Assembly: GCA_964535025.1 (NCBI GenBank)
Contig: CAZHRW010000279.1
Coordinates: 1 to 32,017, forward strand
Direction: 5' to 3'
Origin: JAAYZK01 sp964535025
Lineage (GTDB): Bacteria > Planctomycetota > Phycisphaerae > SM23-33 > FEN-1343
DNA length: 32,017 nt
Program-made: the position numbers and the translations under genes
Shown: positions 1 to 7,393 of the stretch, in pieces
How positions within the stretch are numbered: position 1 is the first letter of the stretch
How the letters are laid out: each line of letters opens with the position of its first letter
The notes under the pieces: generated by a model
Told to the model about the DNA's origin: nothing
Database searches by the model: none
What the model saw: the letters and a program-made list of their open reading frames with translations, nothing else

Positions 1-25
1 CCTGACCGGTCGCGAGACGGTTCAC
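1..25 (-). CDS. Possible start of the next pilus-operon gene (partial)
   Basis: A GTG codon at 25 follows directly after the TAA stop of the PilP-like gene and opens a frame reading MNRLATGQ to the window edge. A GAGG lies about 14 bases upstream, which is far for a ribosome site. In pilus operons a secretin (PilQ/GspD) usually follows pilP, so a secretin is the expected product, but eight residues cannot show it. Confidence 0.25.
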
Positions 26-625
26 TTATGGGTTCATCCTCAGCGTTACCTCGACGGCGCCACGCGCGACAACGCACGAACCCTGTCCGATACTTCGAAT
101 CTCGAAACCTTCAAACGCCTGCCCCACGCGGACCACCCGGCCGTTAATGATGGCCGAGGGGTTTCCTCCCGGCATGGTGCCTTGCAGGTGCAGTTGCTGT
201 GCCTCCCGTCGCACGGCCGTTTCCAGCTCGAGGCGGGCGACGGCGGCGGGATCGACGGCGGGCCTACGGCCGGCCGCATCCGGCTTGGGCTTCTCGACGA
301 CCGGGGCCTCGGGATACCCGCCGAAATCGGTGCTGAACAGATCACGCGAGACCCGCCGGTCCATCTGGGCGAGATACGCGTTCAGGGCCGCATTGCGGCC
401 GGTGCGGCCGCCGGGGCGGACGGCCGGCTCGTCGGGAGCGGCCGCCGGCGCCGCAGCCGTCGTCGCCGCGGCCGGGCGGGTGCGGCCGGCGAACAGCCGG
501 ACCCCCATGAACGCCGCCACGAGCAGCAGAGCGCCCATGACGACCGTCTTCTTCTTGTCGGCCAGCAGTTCGGCCTGCACCTGGGCGACGGCCTTCTGGA
601 TGGCTGATGGCTGTGTCTGCATCAT
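26..625 (-). CDS. PilP/GspC-like inner-membrane pilus assembly protein
   Basis: This 199-residue protein probably links the inner-membrane assembly platform to the outer-membrane secretin of a type IV pilus or type II secretion machine. It has a short cytoplasmic N-terminus, one membrane segment at about 28-47, an Ala/Pro-rich linker (about 48-75), and a C-terminal domain from about 145. That domain carries the pattern LQGTM...AIINGRVVRVGQ..GFEI, typical of the beta domain shared by PilP and GspC. It lies 10 bases after the pilO-like gene, in the order expected for pilMNOP. A GAGG sits 9 bases before the chosen ATG; a second ATG follows at 622. The order and topology are clear, but PilP versus GspC cannot be settled by eye. 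Confidence 0.7.
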   Translation of the reverse strand: MMQTQPSAIQKAVAQVQAELLADKKKTVVMGALLLVAAFMGVRLFAGRTRPAAATTAAAPAAAPDEPAVRPGGRTGRNAALNAYLAQMDRRVSRDLFSTDFGGYPEAPVVEKPKPDAAGRRPAVDPAAVARLELETAVRREAQQLHLQGTMPGGNPSAIINGRVVRVGQAFEGFEIRSIGQGSCVVARGAVEVTLRMNP

Positions 626-635
626 CGCTGCGACC

Positions 636-1166
636 TCACGTCTTGGTGAAGTAGATGTTCACCCTCATGTGGACGTCGAGCATCTGCTCGTCGTCGCCGG
701 CCGGGGTCATCTGGATCTTCTCGACCCGCGTCAGGCGGGTCATGCCGTTCAGGCGGCCGAGGAACTCGACCAGTTCGACGAACGAGCAGCGGAAATCCAT
801 CAGGATCGGCAAGCGGTTATACAACGGCCCGCTGGACGGATTGCCCGGCGTGATCGTCTGATTGGCCAACTGCCCGGCCTCGCCGGTGGAGGAGATCTCC
901 CGCAGGAACTCCCCCAACTCCTGCTGATTCGGCAGTCGGCGGTCAAAGTTGTGGAACTCCCGCTTGAGCTGCTCGACGTCGGCCTGCAGTTGGGGGATCG
1001 TCCGGGCCTTGACGGCGTCCTGCTCATACTGCTCGTTGACGCGGGCGAGCTGGTCGCGGACCGCGGTCAGCCGGCGCGTCTGCGGCAGGTAGACCACCAG
1101 GGCGTACGCCGCGCCGGCGACCACGAGGATCGCCGCGAAGACCGCCATGTTCTGTTGCTTGGTCAT
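636..1166 (-). CDS. pilO: PilO-like pilus assembly protein
   Basis: This 176-residue bitopic inner-membrane protein is probably the PilO partner of PilN in the alignment complex that joins the cytoplasmic PilM to PilP and the secretin. It has an N-terminal membrane segment at about 8-27, a helical coiled-coil stretch at about 36-80 (rich in Leu, Gln, Arg and Glu), and a compact alpha/beta domain. The segment LMDFRCSFVELVEFLGRLNGMTRLTRVEKI is split in typical PilO style: a strand, then a helix beginning FVELVEFL, then a strand. It sits between pilN-like and pilP-like genes on the same strand with 29- and 10-base gaps. No strong ribosome site precedes the ATG, so translation may depend on coupling to pilN. 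Confidence 0.8.
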   Translation of the reverse strand: MTKQQNMAVFAAILVVAGAAYALVVYLPQTRRLTAVRDQLARVNEQYEQDAVKARTIPQLQADVEQLKREFHNFDRRLPNQQELGEFLREISSTGEAGQLANQTITPGNPSSGPLYNRLPILMDFRCSFVELVEFLGRLNGMTRLTRVEKIQMTPAGDDEQMLDVHMRVNIYFTKT

Positions 1167-1195
1167 GGGTCTGTCATTCCCACTGAGGGCCGGTG

Positions 1196-1825
1196 CTACT
1201 CGGCCACGAGGAAGCTCACCTGGAAACTCGTCGCCTCCCGGTGCACCTCCGGCAGGACGATGGTCTTGGAATAGCCCATCTCCACGTTGGCGAACAGCGG
1301 GCTGGACCCGAGGTCGCCCAGGAAGGTCGCCACATCAACCGGCGCCGGCGCCAGGCCGGTGAGCATGATCCGCACCCGCTTGGGCACCTCGACGGCCGGC
1401 TCGTCCTCCCGCCGCAGTCGCCCGCGGGCGCCCAGGCGCTCCGTGGCCGGCCGGGCCACCTCGACGGTGCTGCATTCCAGGCTCGTCAGGCACGCATCGG
1501 CCGGCAGCCGCTGCTCCAACTCGGCCAGCAGGGCGTTGATGTCCAGACGGCTGCCCAACTCAGCGGAAATCCGCCGCTTGATCTGCCCGTCGGCCAACCG
1601 GGTGTTCAGTTCCGGCAGGATCTCGAGATCCTGGGTTAACTGGGCCAGGTCCGCCTGCTTGACGGTCAGTTGCGCCTGGGCGGCGGCGATCCGCCGTTCG
1701 TTGCTCCAGGCGAGCACCGCCAGGGCCGCGACGAACAGCAGCAACGCCGCACCCTGCCGTCGCAGACGCTGCAGAATCAACCGGTGATGGCGGATCCGCC
1801 TAGGCAGAAAGTCGATCTGATTCAT
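1196..1825 (-). CDS. pilN: PilN-like pilus assembly protein
   Basis: This 209-residue protein resembles PilN. The short cytoplasmic N-terminus contains the INFLP-type motif NQIDFLPRR, which in the family binds PilM. A membrane segment follows at about 24-43, then a coiled coil (about 45-80) and a periplasmic alpha/beta domain. Three ATG codons lie in a row at 1831, 1828 and 1825. AGGAGG occupies 1832-1837, directly abutting the first, so only the third has normal spacing (6 bases) and I chose it. The start lies inside the end of pilM (26-base overlap), which implies translational coupling. The stop is TAG. Confidence 0.83.
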   Translation of the reverse strand: MNQIDFLPRRIRHHRLILQRLRRQGAALLLFVAALAVLAWSNERRIAAAQAQLTVKQADLAQLTQDLEILPELNTRLADGQIKRRISAELGSRLDINALLAELEQRLPADACLTSLECSTVEVARPATERLGARGRLRREDEPAVEVPKRVRIMLTGLAPAPVDVATFLGDLGSSPLFANVEMGYSKTIVLPEVHREATSFQVSFLVAE

Positions 1826-2930
1826 CATCATCCTCCTGCCCCACGTCCCCCACGATCAGGTCACGCAGCGCCAGCCCCGTGGCCACCGACCATTCGGGCA
1901 AGGGGCCGCGCTGGTCGCTGCCCATGGCCACCTGCGACGAATCGATGCCCTTGAACGGACGTCCCGTCTCGCAGTCGAGGTTGATCGATTCACCGATCAA
2001 TTCGCGGACGCACGCATCGGCGGCCGCCTCGCCCACCAGGGTCACCCGGTCGGGACGCGAGCCCCGGAACGTCACCGCGCAATAGCGCAGGCACAAGTTG
2101 ATCTCCCGCGCCAGCTCCTCGGCCACGGGACGGACGGCGTCGCGCACCGCCTGGCGAATCTGGTCGGGGTTGGCCGACATCGACAGCGCGCCCTGACGCC
2201 GGCGGACCTCGACGGCCTCGGCATAGTCGAGATTCAACTGCCTGGCGATGGCCTCCGTGAAATGGTGCGTCCCAAGGCCGACGGACTTGATGAATCCGAT
2301 TTGGCGCCCCCGGGCGAACAGCACCCAGGTGTTGGCGCCGCGGATGTCGACCAGGACCGACACGACGCCGGTGTCGCAGTCGCGCCGCAGGAACCGCTCG
2401 AACGCCCGGAAGGTGCAGACGGGCTCGGCGTCGACCGCCACCGGGTACAGGCCCATCTCGCTGATCATCTCTACGTGGGACTCCACGACATCCTCGGCGG
2501 CGGCCAGGAGAATCACCTCCTGCTGGACCTCGTTGGCCGAGCGGACGTCGCCGGCGACGAGATGGTGCAGCAGTTCAGGCTTCACGTCGAAATCGAATCG
2601 CTCGGACGCCTCCCACAGAATCGCCGAGTCGCGTTCAGCATCGTTGAGTCGGGGCAGGCGGGCCTGCTTGACCGACAGGGCCCCCTCGCCCAGGCACGTG
2701 ACCACCCGACGGCCGCGAAACGCGCCGGTCGCAAGCATGTCGCCCACCGCCGCCACCACGTGCCGGCGATGGAGCTGCAGGTCGTCGATCGCCGCCGGCG
2801 GCAGGGGACGGAACGCCGCGGCCGTGGCGCTGACGGCGTTGCCGATCGCGTCCACCTGCAACAGGCGAACCACATCGGCGCCGATGTCCAGGCCGATCGG
2901 CGGTGGTTTGCGTGTTAATCCTCGAAGCAT
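1800..2930 (-). CDS. pilM: PilM-like actin-fold pilus assembly ATPase-like protein
   Basis: This 376-residue cytoplasmic protein has the FtsA/PilM actin-like fold. The phosphate-1 motif near the N-terminus reads IGLDIGADVVRLLQVD, and a second acidic strand near the middle reads VSVLVDIRGANTWVLF. The end of the fold carries the glycine-rich strand DRVTLVGEAAA. There is no membrane segment, which separates it from GspL, where the actin-like part is fused to a membrane anchor. In the family PilM binds ATP and the N-terminal motif of PilN, and nucleates the PilMNOP inner-membrane complex. It follows the GspH-like gene by 14 bases and overlaps pilN. The stop is TAG. Confidence 0.88.
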   Translation of the reverse strand: MLRGLTRKPPPIGLDIGADVVRLLQVDAIGNAVSATAAAFRPLPPAAIDDLQLHRRHVVAAVGDMLATGAFRGRRVVTCLGEGALSVKQARLPRLNDAERDSAILWEASERFDFDVKPELLHHLVAGDVRSANEVQQEVILLAAAEDVVESHVEMISEMGLYPVAVDAEPVCTFRAFERFLRRDCDTGVVSVLVDIRGANTWVLFARGRQIGFIKSVGLGTHHFTEAIARQLNLDYAEAVEVRRRQGALSMSANPDQIRQAVRDAVRPVAEELAREINLCLRYCAVTFRGSRPDRVTLVGEAAADACVRELIGESINLDCETGRPFKGIDSSQVAMGSDQRGPLPEWSVATGLALRDLIVGDVGQEDDDESDRLSA

Positions 2931-2944
2931 CCTGGCGTTCCTGT

Positions 2945-3457
2945 CTAAGGGTTGATGGCTGTGGCGGTGATCCGGCCGGTCACCGGCGCCACGTCAAGGC
3001 GCTGGCGAAAGCCGCCGGCGATGAATGTCACCGCCCCCTGGCTGCTGGGCGAGCCGAGGGCATCGAAGGTCACGAAGACCTCGTCGCCGAAGGTCACGGC
3101 CAGGATCGTCACATCGTCCGTGGCGGCCTGGTCGGCCAGCCGAACCCGGAACGGGGTCTTGTTGACCGGGTGCGTGAGGAGCTGCCCGTCGTCGGCGTAG
3201 CGCAGCTCGTACAGGCTCTGGTCCGGGTCGAACATCGCCGTTACCGGCCGCTGGGACACGATCGCCTCATTCTGAGCGAACTGAAGGTCGGCCATGGCGG
3301 TTCGGGCCGCCGCGGCCACCTGGAGATCGCCCATGTTCGAGACCCGCGGAAGCACCACGGCCGTGGCGATGCTCAAGACGACCAGCACCACCAGGATCTC
3401 GACCAGGGTGAACCCTCCACGGGGCCGGCGGCGTGTCTGAATGCTGTCACTGCTCAC
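2945..3457 (-). CDS. GspH/FimT-like minor pseudopilin
   Basis: This 170-residue minor pseudopilin has the class III signal: a basic leader (RRRPRGG) is cut before FTLVEILVVLVVLS, with Glu at +5, and then the hydrophobic helix follows. The body (PRVSNMGDLQVAAAARTAMADLQFAQNEAIVSQRPV) has the layout of GspH/FimT, whose helix carries a conserved run around ARNEAI/AQNEAI, and the rest is a beta domain. The chosen GTG start at 3457 has GAGGG six bases upstream and gives a normal leader of 15 residues. A longer frame begins at a GTG at 3502 but has no better ribosome site. The protein would sit at the pilus tip or prime assembly. Confidence 0.8.
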   Translation of the reverse strand: MSSDSIQTRRRPRGGFTLVEILVVLVVLSIATAVVLPRVSNMGDLQVAAAARTAMADLQFAQNEAIVSQRPVTAMFDPDQSLYELRYADDGQLLTHPVNKTPFRVRLADQAATDDVTILAVTFGDEVFVTFDALGSPSSQGAVTFIAGGFRQRLDVAPVTGRITATAINP

Positions 3458-3548
3458 CGCAATCCCTCGCTTCTGCACTGGCATCGGCGTTCTAAGGTGC
3501 ACGCTTTAAGAGCGTTTGACCCCGGCTGCCGAGCTGTCTGAGCAGGGG

Positions 3549-4691
3549 TCATTCGCACCACAAATCCATCTCCACGATTCCCTCGCCCCCGGCGCCGTCC
3601 GGGGCGACCAACGTCGCCAGGTCCGCGTCGTAGCGGACGTCGTGGTCGCCGTCGAGAAAGAGGTCGAAGCCCCATCCCCCGGCGATTAAGGCGCCTCGAA
3701 CGGTCAGTTCGCTGCTCGGACGGCTGAAATAACTCTCCACGCCCCCGCCGGTATAGACGACCCCCTCGACGGTCGTCTTCGTGAGGCTGCAGACGTAAAG
3801 ATCCCCCGTCACCAGCAGCGCGGGGAACTGGGTCAGGGATTCGAACCGCTGGTTCGCGCCGCCCAGGAGCACATTGCCGCACACGATGAGTGTGCCGTCG
3901 AACCTCACGTTCCGGTCGATATACAAGGTGCCACAGGCGGGCGTCACAATCACCACGCCGGCGGGGTTGTCGGCGGTGATGTGGGCCCCGCTGTTGAAAG
4001 CGGAGTGGTGATCAATGTAGTTGACACTGGTGACCGCCGCCGCGCCCGGCGTGTCATCCATGAGATAGGTCTCATAGGCCTCCGGTTCCATGGGCGGGCA
4101 GGCGTAGTGGTCGGCGCCGGAGATCCGGTCGCCGTCTACGCGGCCGAACCCGGCGACCAGGCCGGTGGCCGAGGCGTCCTCGTCGACGCGGCCGTTGACG
4201 ACCAGGTCGCCGTTGCCGTGGGCCGGTCCGTGCACGCGGACGCTGCTGGGAATCATGGTCAGCCCGCCGGTAAACAGGCTGCCGTGGGGCAGCACGGTGA
4301 CCGATGCGCTGCCGCCGAAACGTCGGAGCACGACCCCGACCGACACATTGCTTCTGCCGCTGGCGCCCCGCGAGATAATCTCGTATTCACCCGGGACGCC
4401 CGTCGCGGTTACGGCCAGGGTGTAGGCGTCGTCGCCGGCGACGGCAAAGGGCCCGAGCGTCCCGCCGCTGGCGGCCTCGATCACGTCGGGGCTCTCACGC
4501 AACAGGCAGATGGCGTGGTCGATGCCCGACTCGGCGACGTAGCGGGCCCGGGTCACGTCCTCGTGGCCGGTCGCGATGGCGGTGCCCATCGCGGCGCTGG
4601 CCAGGTACGACAACCCCACCGTCATGCCCGCCGCCAGGATGATCAGCACCAGCACCATCGCGGCCCCGGATTGTCGCGGCTGCCTTCTCAT
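3549..4691 (-). CDS. PilX-like protein with beta-helix-like C-terminal region
   Basis: This 380-residue protein begins RQPRQSGAAMVLVLIILAAG, a hydrophobic N-terminus typical of PilX-type minor pilins, which lack the usual FTLxE cleavage motif. It continues ARYVAESGIDHAICLL, the conserved Glu-containing helix of that family. Residues about 140-380 are rich in Gly, Val and Thr with repeated short strands (GTLYIDRNVRFDGTLIVCGN, then LLVTGDLYVCS, then LTVRGALIAGG). This resembles a right-handed beta-helix or bactofilin-like stack; that fold is my inference. It sits among minor pseudopilins, so it is likely a tip or adhesive component. GAGG lies 10 bases before the ATG. In the family PilX helps initiate the pilus and mediate contact. 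Confidence 0.65.
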   Translation of the reverse strand: MRRQPRQSGAAMVLVLIILAAGMTVGLSYLASAAMGTAIATGHEDVTRARYVAESGIDHAICLLRESPDVIEAASGGTLGPFAVAGDDAYTLAVTATGVPGEYEIISRGASGRSNVSVGVVLRRFGGSASVTVLPHGSLFTGGLTMIPSSVRVHGPAHGNGDLVVNGRVDEDASATGLVAGFGRVDGDRISGADHYACPPMEPEAYETYLMDDTPGAAAVTSVNYIDHHSAFNSGAHITADNPAGVVIVTPACGTLYIDRNVRFDGTLIVCGNVLLGGANQRFESLTQFPALLVTGDLYVCSLTKTTVEGVVYTGGGVESYFSRPSSELTVRGALIAGGWGFDLFLDGDHDVRYDADLATLVAPDGAGGEGIVEMDLWCE

Positions 4692-4720
4692 GACGTCGTT
4701 TCCTCGTCAGGGCTGGCGAA

Positions 4721-5407
4721 TCAGTCCTCTTCGTCCTGCCCCTCCCCGCTGTAGCCCGCGTCGGCCAGTTCGTCATCGGACGTCCTGGGCGTGCGCAGCT
4801 TGGCCGCCGTGTGGAGGTGAGCCATCCGGCGACCATCGTCCGAGCCGCCCGCGGCGTCGCCGTCAGCCGCGAACGTCGCGTCGATCGCCACCATGGTGGC
4901 CCGCGGCGGCGAGGCATCGTAACGGAACGTGATGCTCGACACGTCGGTGGCCAACTGCTCCACCTCGAAGTAGGCGGTATTCACCAGGTCACACGTCCGG
5001 TTCCAATCGGCGCCGTCTTCCAACGTAATCGGGATGTTCAACGCCTCGCTCACGTCGGACGGGAGCTCCTGAAAGTCCACGTACCACTTTACGACGGCGT
5101 CGTTGCCGGGGGCGTAGGTCAGGCGGACGATTTCCTCGGCGTTCATGATGCCGGGGTCGTCGTCGTCGAAGGCCCACAGGGTCATCGACGTCTGATCGCC
5201 GTCGACGATCACGAGGGACGTTCGGATGATCTTCTGTAATTGGGCCATGCCCACGCGGGCGGCCTGCATGTTCTGGTTGTACGTGTCGGTGCGTTGGCGG
5301 AGGTCGAGCATGGCGACCGTCACGGTGGTGGCAATCAGTCCGATCACCACCGTCAGCGACAGCGCCAGCACCGCCTCGACCAGGGTCATCCCGCGTCGTT
5401 GTCTCAT
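4721..5407 (-). CDS. GspJ/PilW-like minor pseudopilin
   Basis: This is a 228-residue pseudopilin. The leader MRQRRG precedes MTLVEAVLALSLTVVIGLIA, a class III signal with Met at +1 and Glu at +5. A long helix follows (QNMQAARVGMAQLQKIIRTS), matching the PulJ/PilW pattern, where this helix carries MQxxLRxA-type spacing. The C-terminal 40 residues are acidic and polar (DELADAGYSGEGQDEED). An AGAGGTGA lies upstream of the ATG at 5407. A GTG at 5416 overlaps the stop of the previous gene as GTGA and is an alternative start, but it lacks its own ribosome site. It is translationally coupled with the GspI-like gene either way. Confidence 0.75.
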   Translation of the reverse strand: MRQRRGMTLVEAVLALSLTVVIGLIATTVTVAMLDLRQRTDTYNQNMQAARVGMAQLQKIIRTSLVIVDGDQTSMTLWAFDDDDPGIMNAEEIVRLTYAPGNDAVVKWYVDFQELPSDVSEALNIPITLEDGADWNRTCDLVNTAYFEVEQLATDVSSITFRYDASPPRATMVAIDATFAADGDAAGGSDDGRRMAHLHTAAKLRTPRTSDDELADAGYSGEGQDEED

Positions 5408-5412
5408 CTCGC

Positions 5413-5934
5413 TCACCTCTGGGGATTGGCGTAGATCAGTCGAGTCATCGACATGATCTCTTCAGCGTTGTAGTGCACGGTGACGGTGACGCGACAGGCG
5501 TTGAACGGCTCGCCGGCGTCCTGGCCGGGCAGGTGAATGTAGGTGACCGTCGCCTCGCGCCACAGTCCTTCGGTGACGTCGTCGGGTTCGACACCCGTCA
5601 GCGCCAGCGTCACCACGCCGTCGGACTCGCTGTAGCCGTGATAGTCGTCGATGTTGTCGAACGTAGCGCGGGTGAACTCCCCGGCGTCCGGCCCGGGGGT
5701 GAGCGCCTCGGGCGCGTCGGGATCGTAGAACGGCAGCGCCAGGATGTCCTCCATCAGCTCCTGGCCCAGGGCGACGCCCTCGGTGTGAATCCCGCAGAAG
5801 CGGTCGTTCTGGATACCCGCCGCAAAGGGCACCATGATGGCCGAGGCGATGAACGCCAGCATGGCCGAAGCGACGAGCACTTCGGCCAGCGTGAAACCCC
5901 GGCGGCGGACGGTGGGCTGTTGGTTGCAGGTCAT
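5413..5934 (-). CDS. GspI/PilV-like minor pseudopilin
   Basis: This 173-residue pseudopilin has the leader VRRRG, then FTLAEVLVASAMLAFIAS with Glu at +5, and the family-typical helix end (ALGQELMEDILALPF) in which GspI/PilV proteins carry a conserved Q-L/A-M/E-ILALPF stretch. The rest is a small beta domain ending RLIYANPQR. A GAG sits six bases before the ATG. It is 10 bases after the second GspG-like gene and its TGA overlaps the region of the next start. It probably forms part of the tip complex with the H-, J- and X-like neighbours. Confidence 0.78.
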   Translation of the reverse strand: MTCNQQPTVRRRGFTLAEVLVASAMLAFIASAIMVPFAAGIQNDRFCGIHTEGVALGQELMEDILALPFYDPDAPEALTPGPDAGEFTRATFDNIDDYHGYSESDGVVTLALTGVEPDDVTEGLWREATVTYIHLPGQDAGEPFNACRVTVTVHYNAEEIMSMTRLIYANPQR

Positions 5935-5944
5935 CGCTTCTCGC

Positions 5945-6433
5945 CTAGTAGTCGTAGTAGGCCCGCCCCGTCGTGTCCTGGCCCGCCGCGTCGGAGCGGA
6001 GGGTCATCGTGGACGCCTGGTAGACCCAACCGCCGGCGTCGCCGGCCGCCGCCGGCAGTTCTGCGCCGTCGGCGACAATGGTGACATCGGATTTGCCGTT
6101 GACCGGGTTGACCGGCCACTTGTCGATATAGGGCCCCAGTGTGAACGCTGCCCCTTCCCCGCTGTTGCCGTCCAGGTCCGTGGATGTGGTCAGTTGGGCC
6201 ATCAGCGCCTCGGCCGTCGCCGCCCCGCCGGCGGCGGGGTAGCCCGGCGTCTTGCCCTCATGCTGGGCGTAGTACATCCGGCACTGGGTCCGCATCCGCT
6301 GCAGCGTCTCTTTCAACGCGCTGGCCCTGGAGCCCTGGTTGGCGTCGGCGACCACCGGCATGACCAGCGCCGCCAGAATGCCCAGGATGATCACGACCAG
6401 CAGGACTTCGACGAGTGTGAATGCTTTACGCAT
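5945..6433 (-). CDS. GspG-like pseudopilin, second copy
   Basis: This 162-residue pseudopilin has a very short leader (MRKA) followed by FTLVEVLLVVIILGILAALV, with Glu at +5. The globular part holds MRTQCRMYYAQHEGKTPGYP and LGPYIDKWPVNPVNGKSDV. This is the YKxxHxGxxPG and GPYlxxxPxNP layout seen in GspG-like proteins. It resembles the neighbour at 6574-7038 in both blocks, so the two are probably paralogues from a local duplication. No clear ribosome site precedes the ATG; the hairpin at 6516-6552 lies between the two copies. The stop is TAG. Confidence 0.82.
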   Translation of the reverse strand: MRKAFTLVEVLLVVIILGILAALVMPVVADANQGSRASALKETLQRMRTQCRMYYAQHEGKTPGYPAAGGAATAEALMAQLTTSTDLDGNSGEGAAFTLGPYIDKWPVNPVNGKSDVTIVADGAELPAAAGDAGGWVYQASTMTLRSDAAGQDTTGRAYYDY

Positions 6434-6515
6434 GGTTCGCGCCGCTCACAAAACGGGTCGCCGGCTCCGTGAACCGCCCCGGCGACCCCGGGGATGGGGG
6501 TCCGGTCAGCATGCA

Positions 6516-6552
6516 ACCGGCCCGGCCGACCACAGCGGTCGACCGGGCCGGT
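6516..6552 (-). terminator. Strong hairpin between the two GspG-like genes
   Basis: A 16-base arm (6516-6531) pairs with 6537-6552 around a 5-base loop, with one mismatch. On the transcript it starts 22 bases after the stop of the first pilin. No U-tract follows, so it may act as an RNA end-protector, a partial terminator or an attenuator. In many pilin operons such a hairpin lets the major pilin outnumber the genes downstream. Confidence 0.6.
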
Positions 6553-6573
6553 CGTTAGCTTCACAGGTGTCGC

Positions 6574-7038
6574 TTAGAGCTGCGTGAGGTCCTCGCCGGG
6601 GCTGGTGTAAGCGCCGTCACCGTCCAGGTCAACCTGGCCCAGGGCGGTGAACTTCGTCCCGTCCCAGTGCCAGCCGGCATCCCCATCATCGGCCACGTTG
6701 AGCACCGTGGTGCTGTCGTTGCGGAAGGGGTTGCCGGGCTCCTGCTGCAGGTACGGCCCGAGGTTTCCGCCGGCGGTGCCGTCCGGATTCGTCTTGGTCG
6801 TCATCTGCGTCCAGAAGCCGACCGACGTGCCGTCAGACTGAGCCCAGGGGTCTTCGTCATTGTGCTGGGCCTTGTACAACTCGATCTGCGAGCGAACGGT
6901 CTGCAGATCCGACTGAATGCTCGACATGCGGGCCTCGTTGGACGCGTCGGTGAATTGCGGCACGATGATCGCGGCCAGGATGCCCAGGATGATCACGACG
7001 ATCAGAATCTCGACCAGAGTAAAACCAGTGCGCTTCAT
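6574..7038 (-). CDS. GspG-like major pseudopilin, first gene of the operon
   Basis: This 154-residue pseudopilin has the leader MKRTG followed by FTLVEILIVVIILGILAAII and the consensus VPQFTDASNEARMSSIQSDL, then IELYKAQHNDEDPW and GPYLQQEPGNPFRND. The close fit to the classical major pseudopilin consensus, its first place in the operon, and the hairpin behind it suggest that it is the most abundant subunit of the filament. The ATG at 7038 has GGAGGA six bases upstream. An open frame extends upstream to 7170, but that stretch has no pilin-like sequence and I excluded it. The C-terminus (QVDLDGDGAYTSPGEDLTQL) is acidic with a DxDGDG calcium-type loop, as in calcium-binding GspG. Confidence 0.88.
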   Translation of the reverse strand: MKRTGFTLVEILIVVIILGILAAIIVPQFTDASNEARMSSIQSDLQTVRSQIELYKAQHNDEDPWAQSDGTSVGFWTQMTTKTNPDGTAGGNLGPYLQQEPGNPFRNDSTTVLNVADDGDAGWHWDGTKFTALGQVDLDGDGAYTSPGEDLTQL

Positions 7039-7100
7039 TGCTTGTCCTCCGTTGCAGATTACCGAAAGGCTCTTCGGCCAAGTGTTTGCGGTACGTACTC

Positions 7101-7346
7101 TTACAGGGTGCGATCTCTCAGCGGGATGCGTCTCGGCGAACGAGTGGGGTTGGCTGTGCCACGCGCACATATCGAGGCCACCGCACAGTCTCGCGGTCGG
7201 CCTGGTTCAAGCAACCTCAGGGTTCGTACGGAACTGTCCAGGCAACCTTCCCGGGCGAGCGGGTCCGTGACGGATCCGCGTCTCAGGCCGGTTGCCGAAA
7301 CAGCGTCCCGGAAGATGAATCCAGCGTTTCTCGATCCGCGTGACAT
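7101..7346 (-). CDS. Possible small leader ORF upstream of the pilin
   Basis: An ATG at 7346 is preceded five bases upstream by AAAGGAGGTGA, which matches the full anti-Shine-Dalgarno complement. The frame runs 81 codons and stops 62 bases before the pilin start. The product (begins MSRGSRNAGFIFRD) is Arg-rich, has no membrane segment and matches no family I know. Its third-position GC is roughly 60 percent by eye, lower than in the neighbouring genes, so it may not be a conserved protein. It could be a leader peptide coupling translation to the pilin operon, or the strong ribosome-like site may belong to a folded leader RNA. Confidence 0.3.
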   Translation of the reverse strand: MSRGSRNAGFIFRDAVSATGLRRGSVTDPLAREGCLDSSVRTLRLLEPGRPRDCAVASICARGTANPTRSPRRIPLRDRTL

Positions 7347-7375
7347 GCTCACCTCCTTTGTACGGATGGCTCGCC

Positions 7376-7393
7376 GGCCCGCCGAAGCGGGCC
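7376..7393 (-). other. UUCG-tetraloop hairpin before the small leader ORF
   Basis: Arms of seven G/C bases (7376-7382 and 7387-7393) enclose CGAA, read as UUCG on the minus-strand transcript with the favoured C-G closing pair. The hairpin ends about 20 bases before the AAAGGAGG site. It is very stable and could pause RNA polymerase or protect the leader. Confidence 0.5.
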
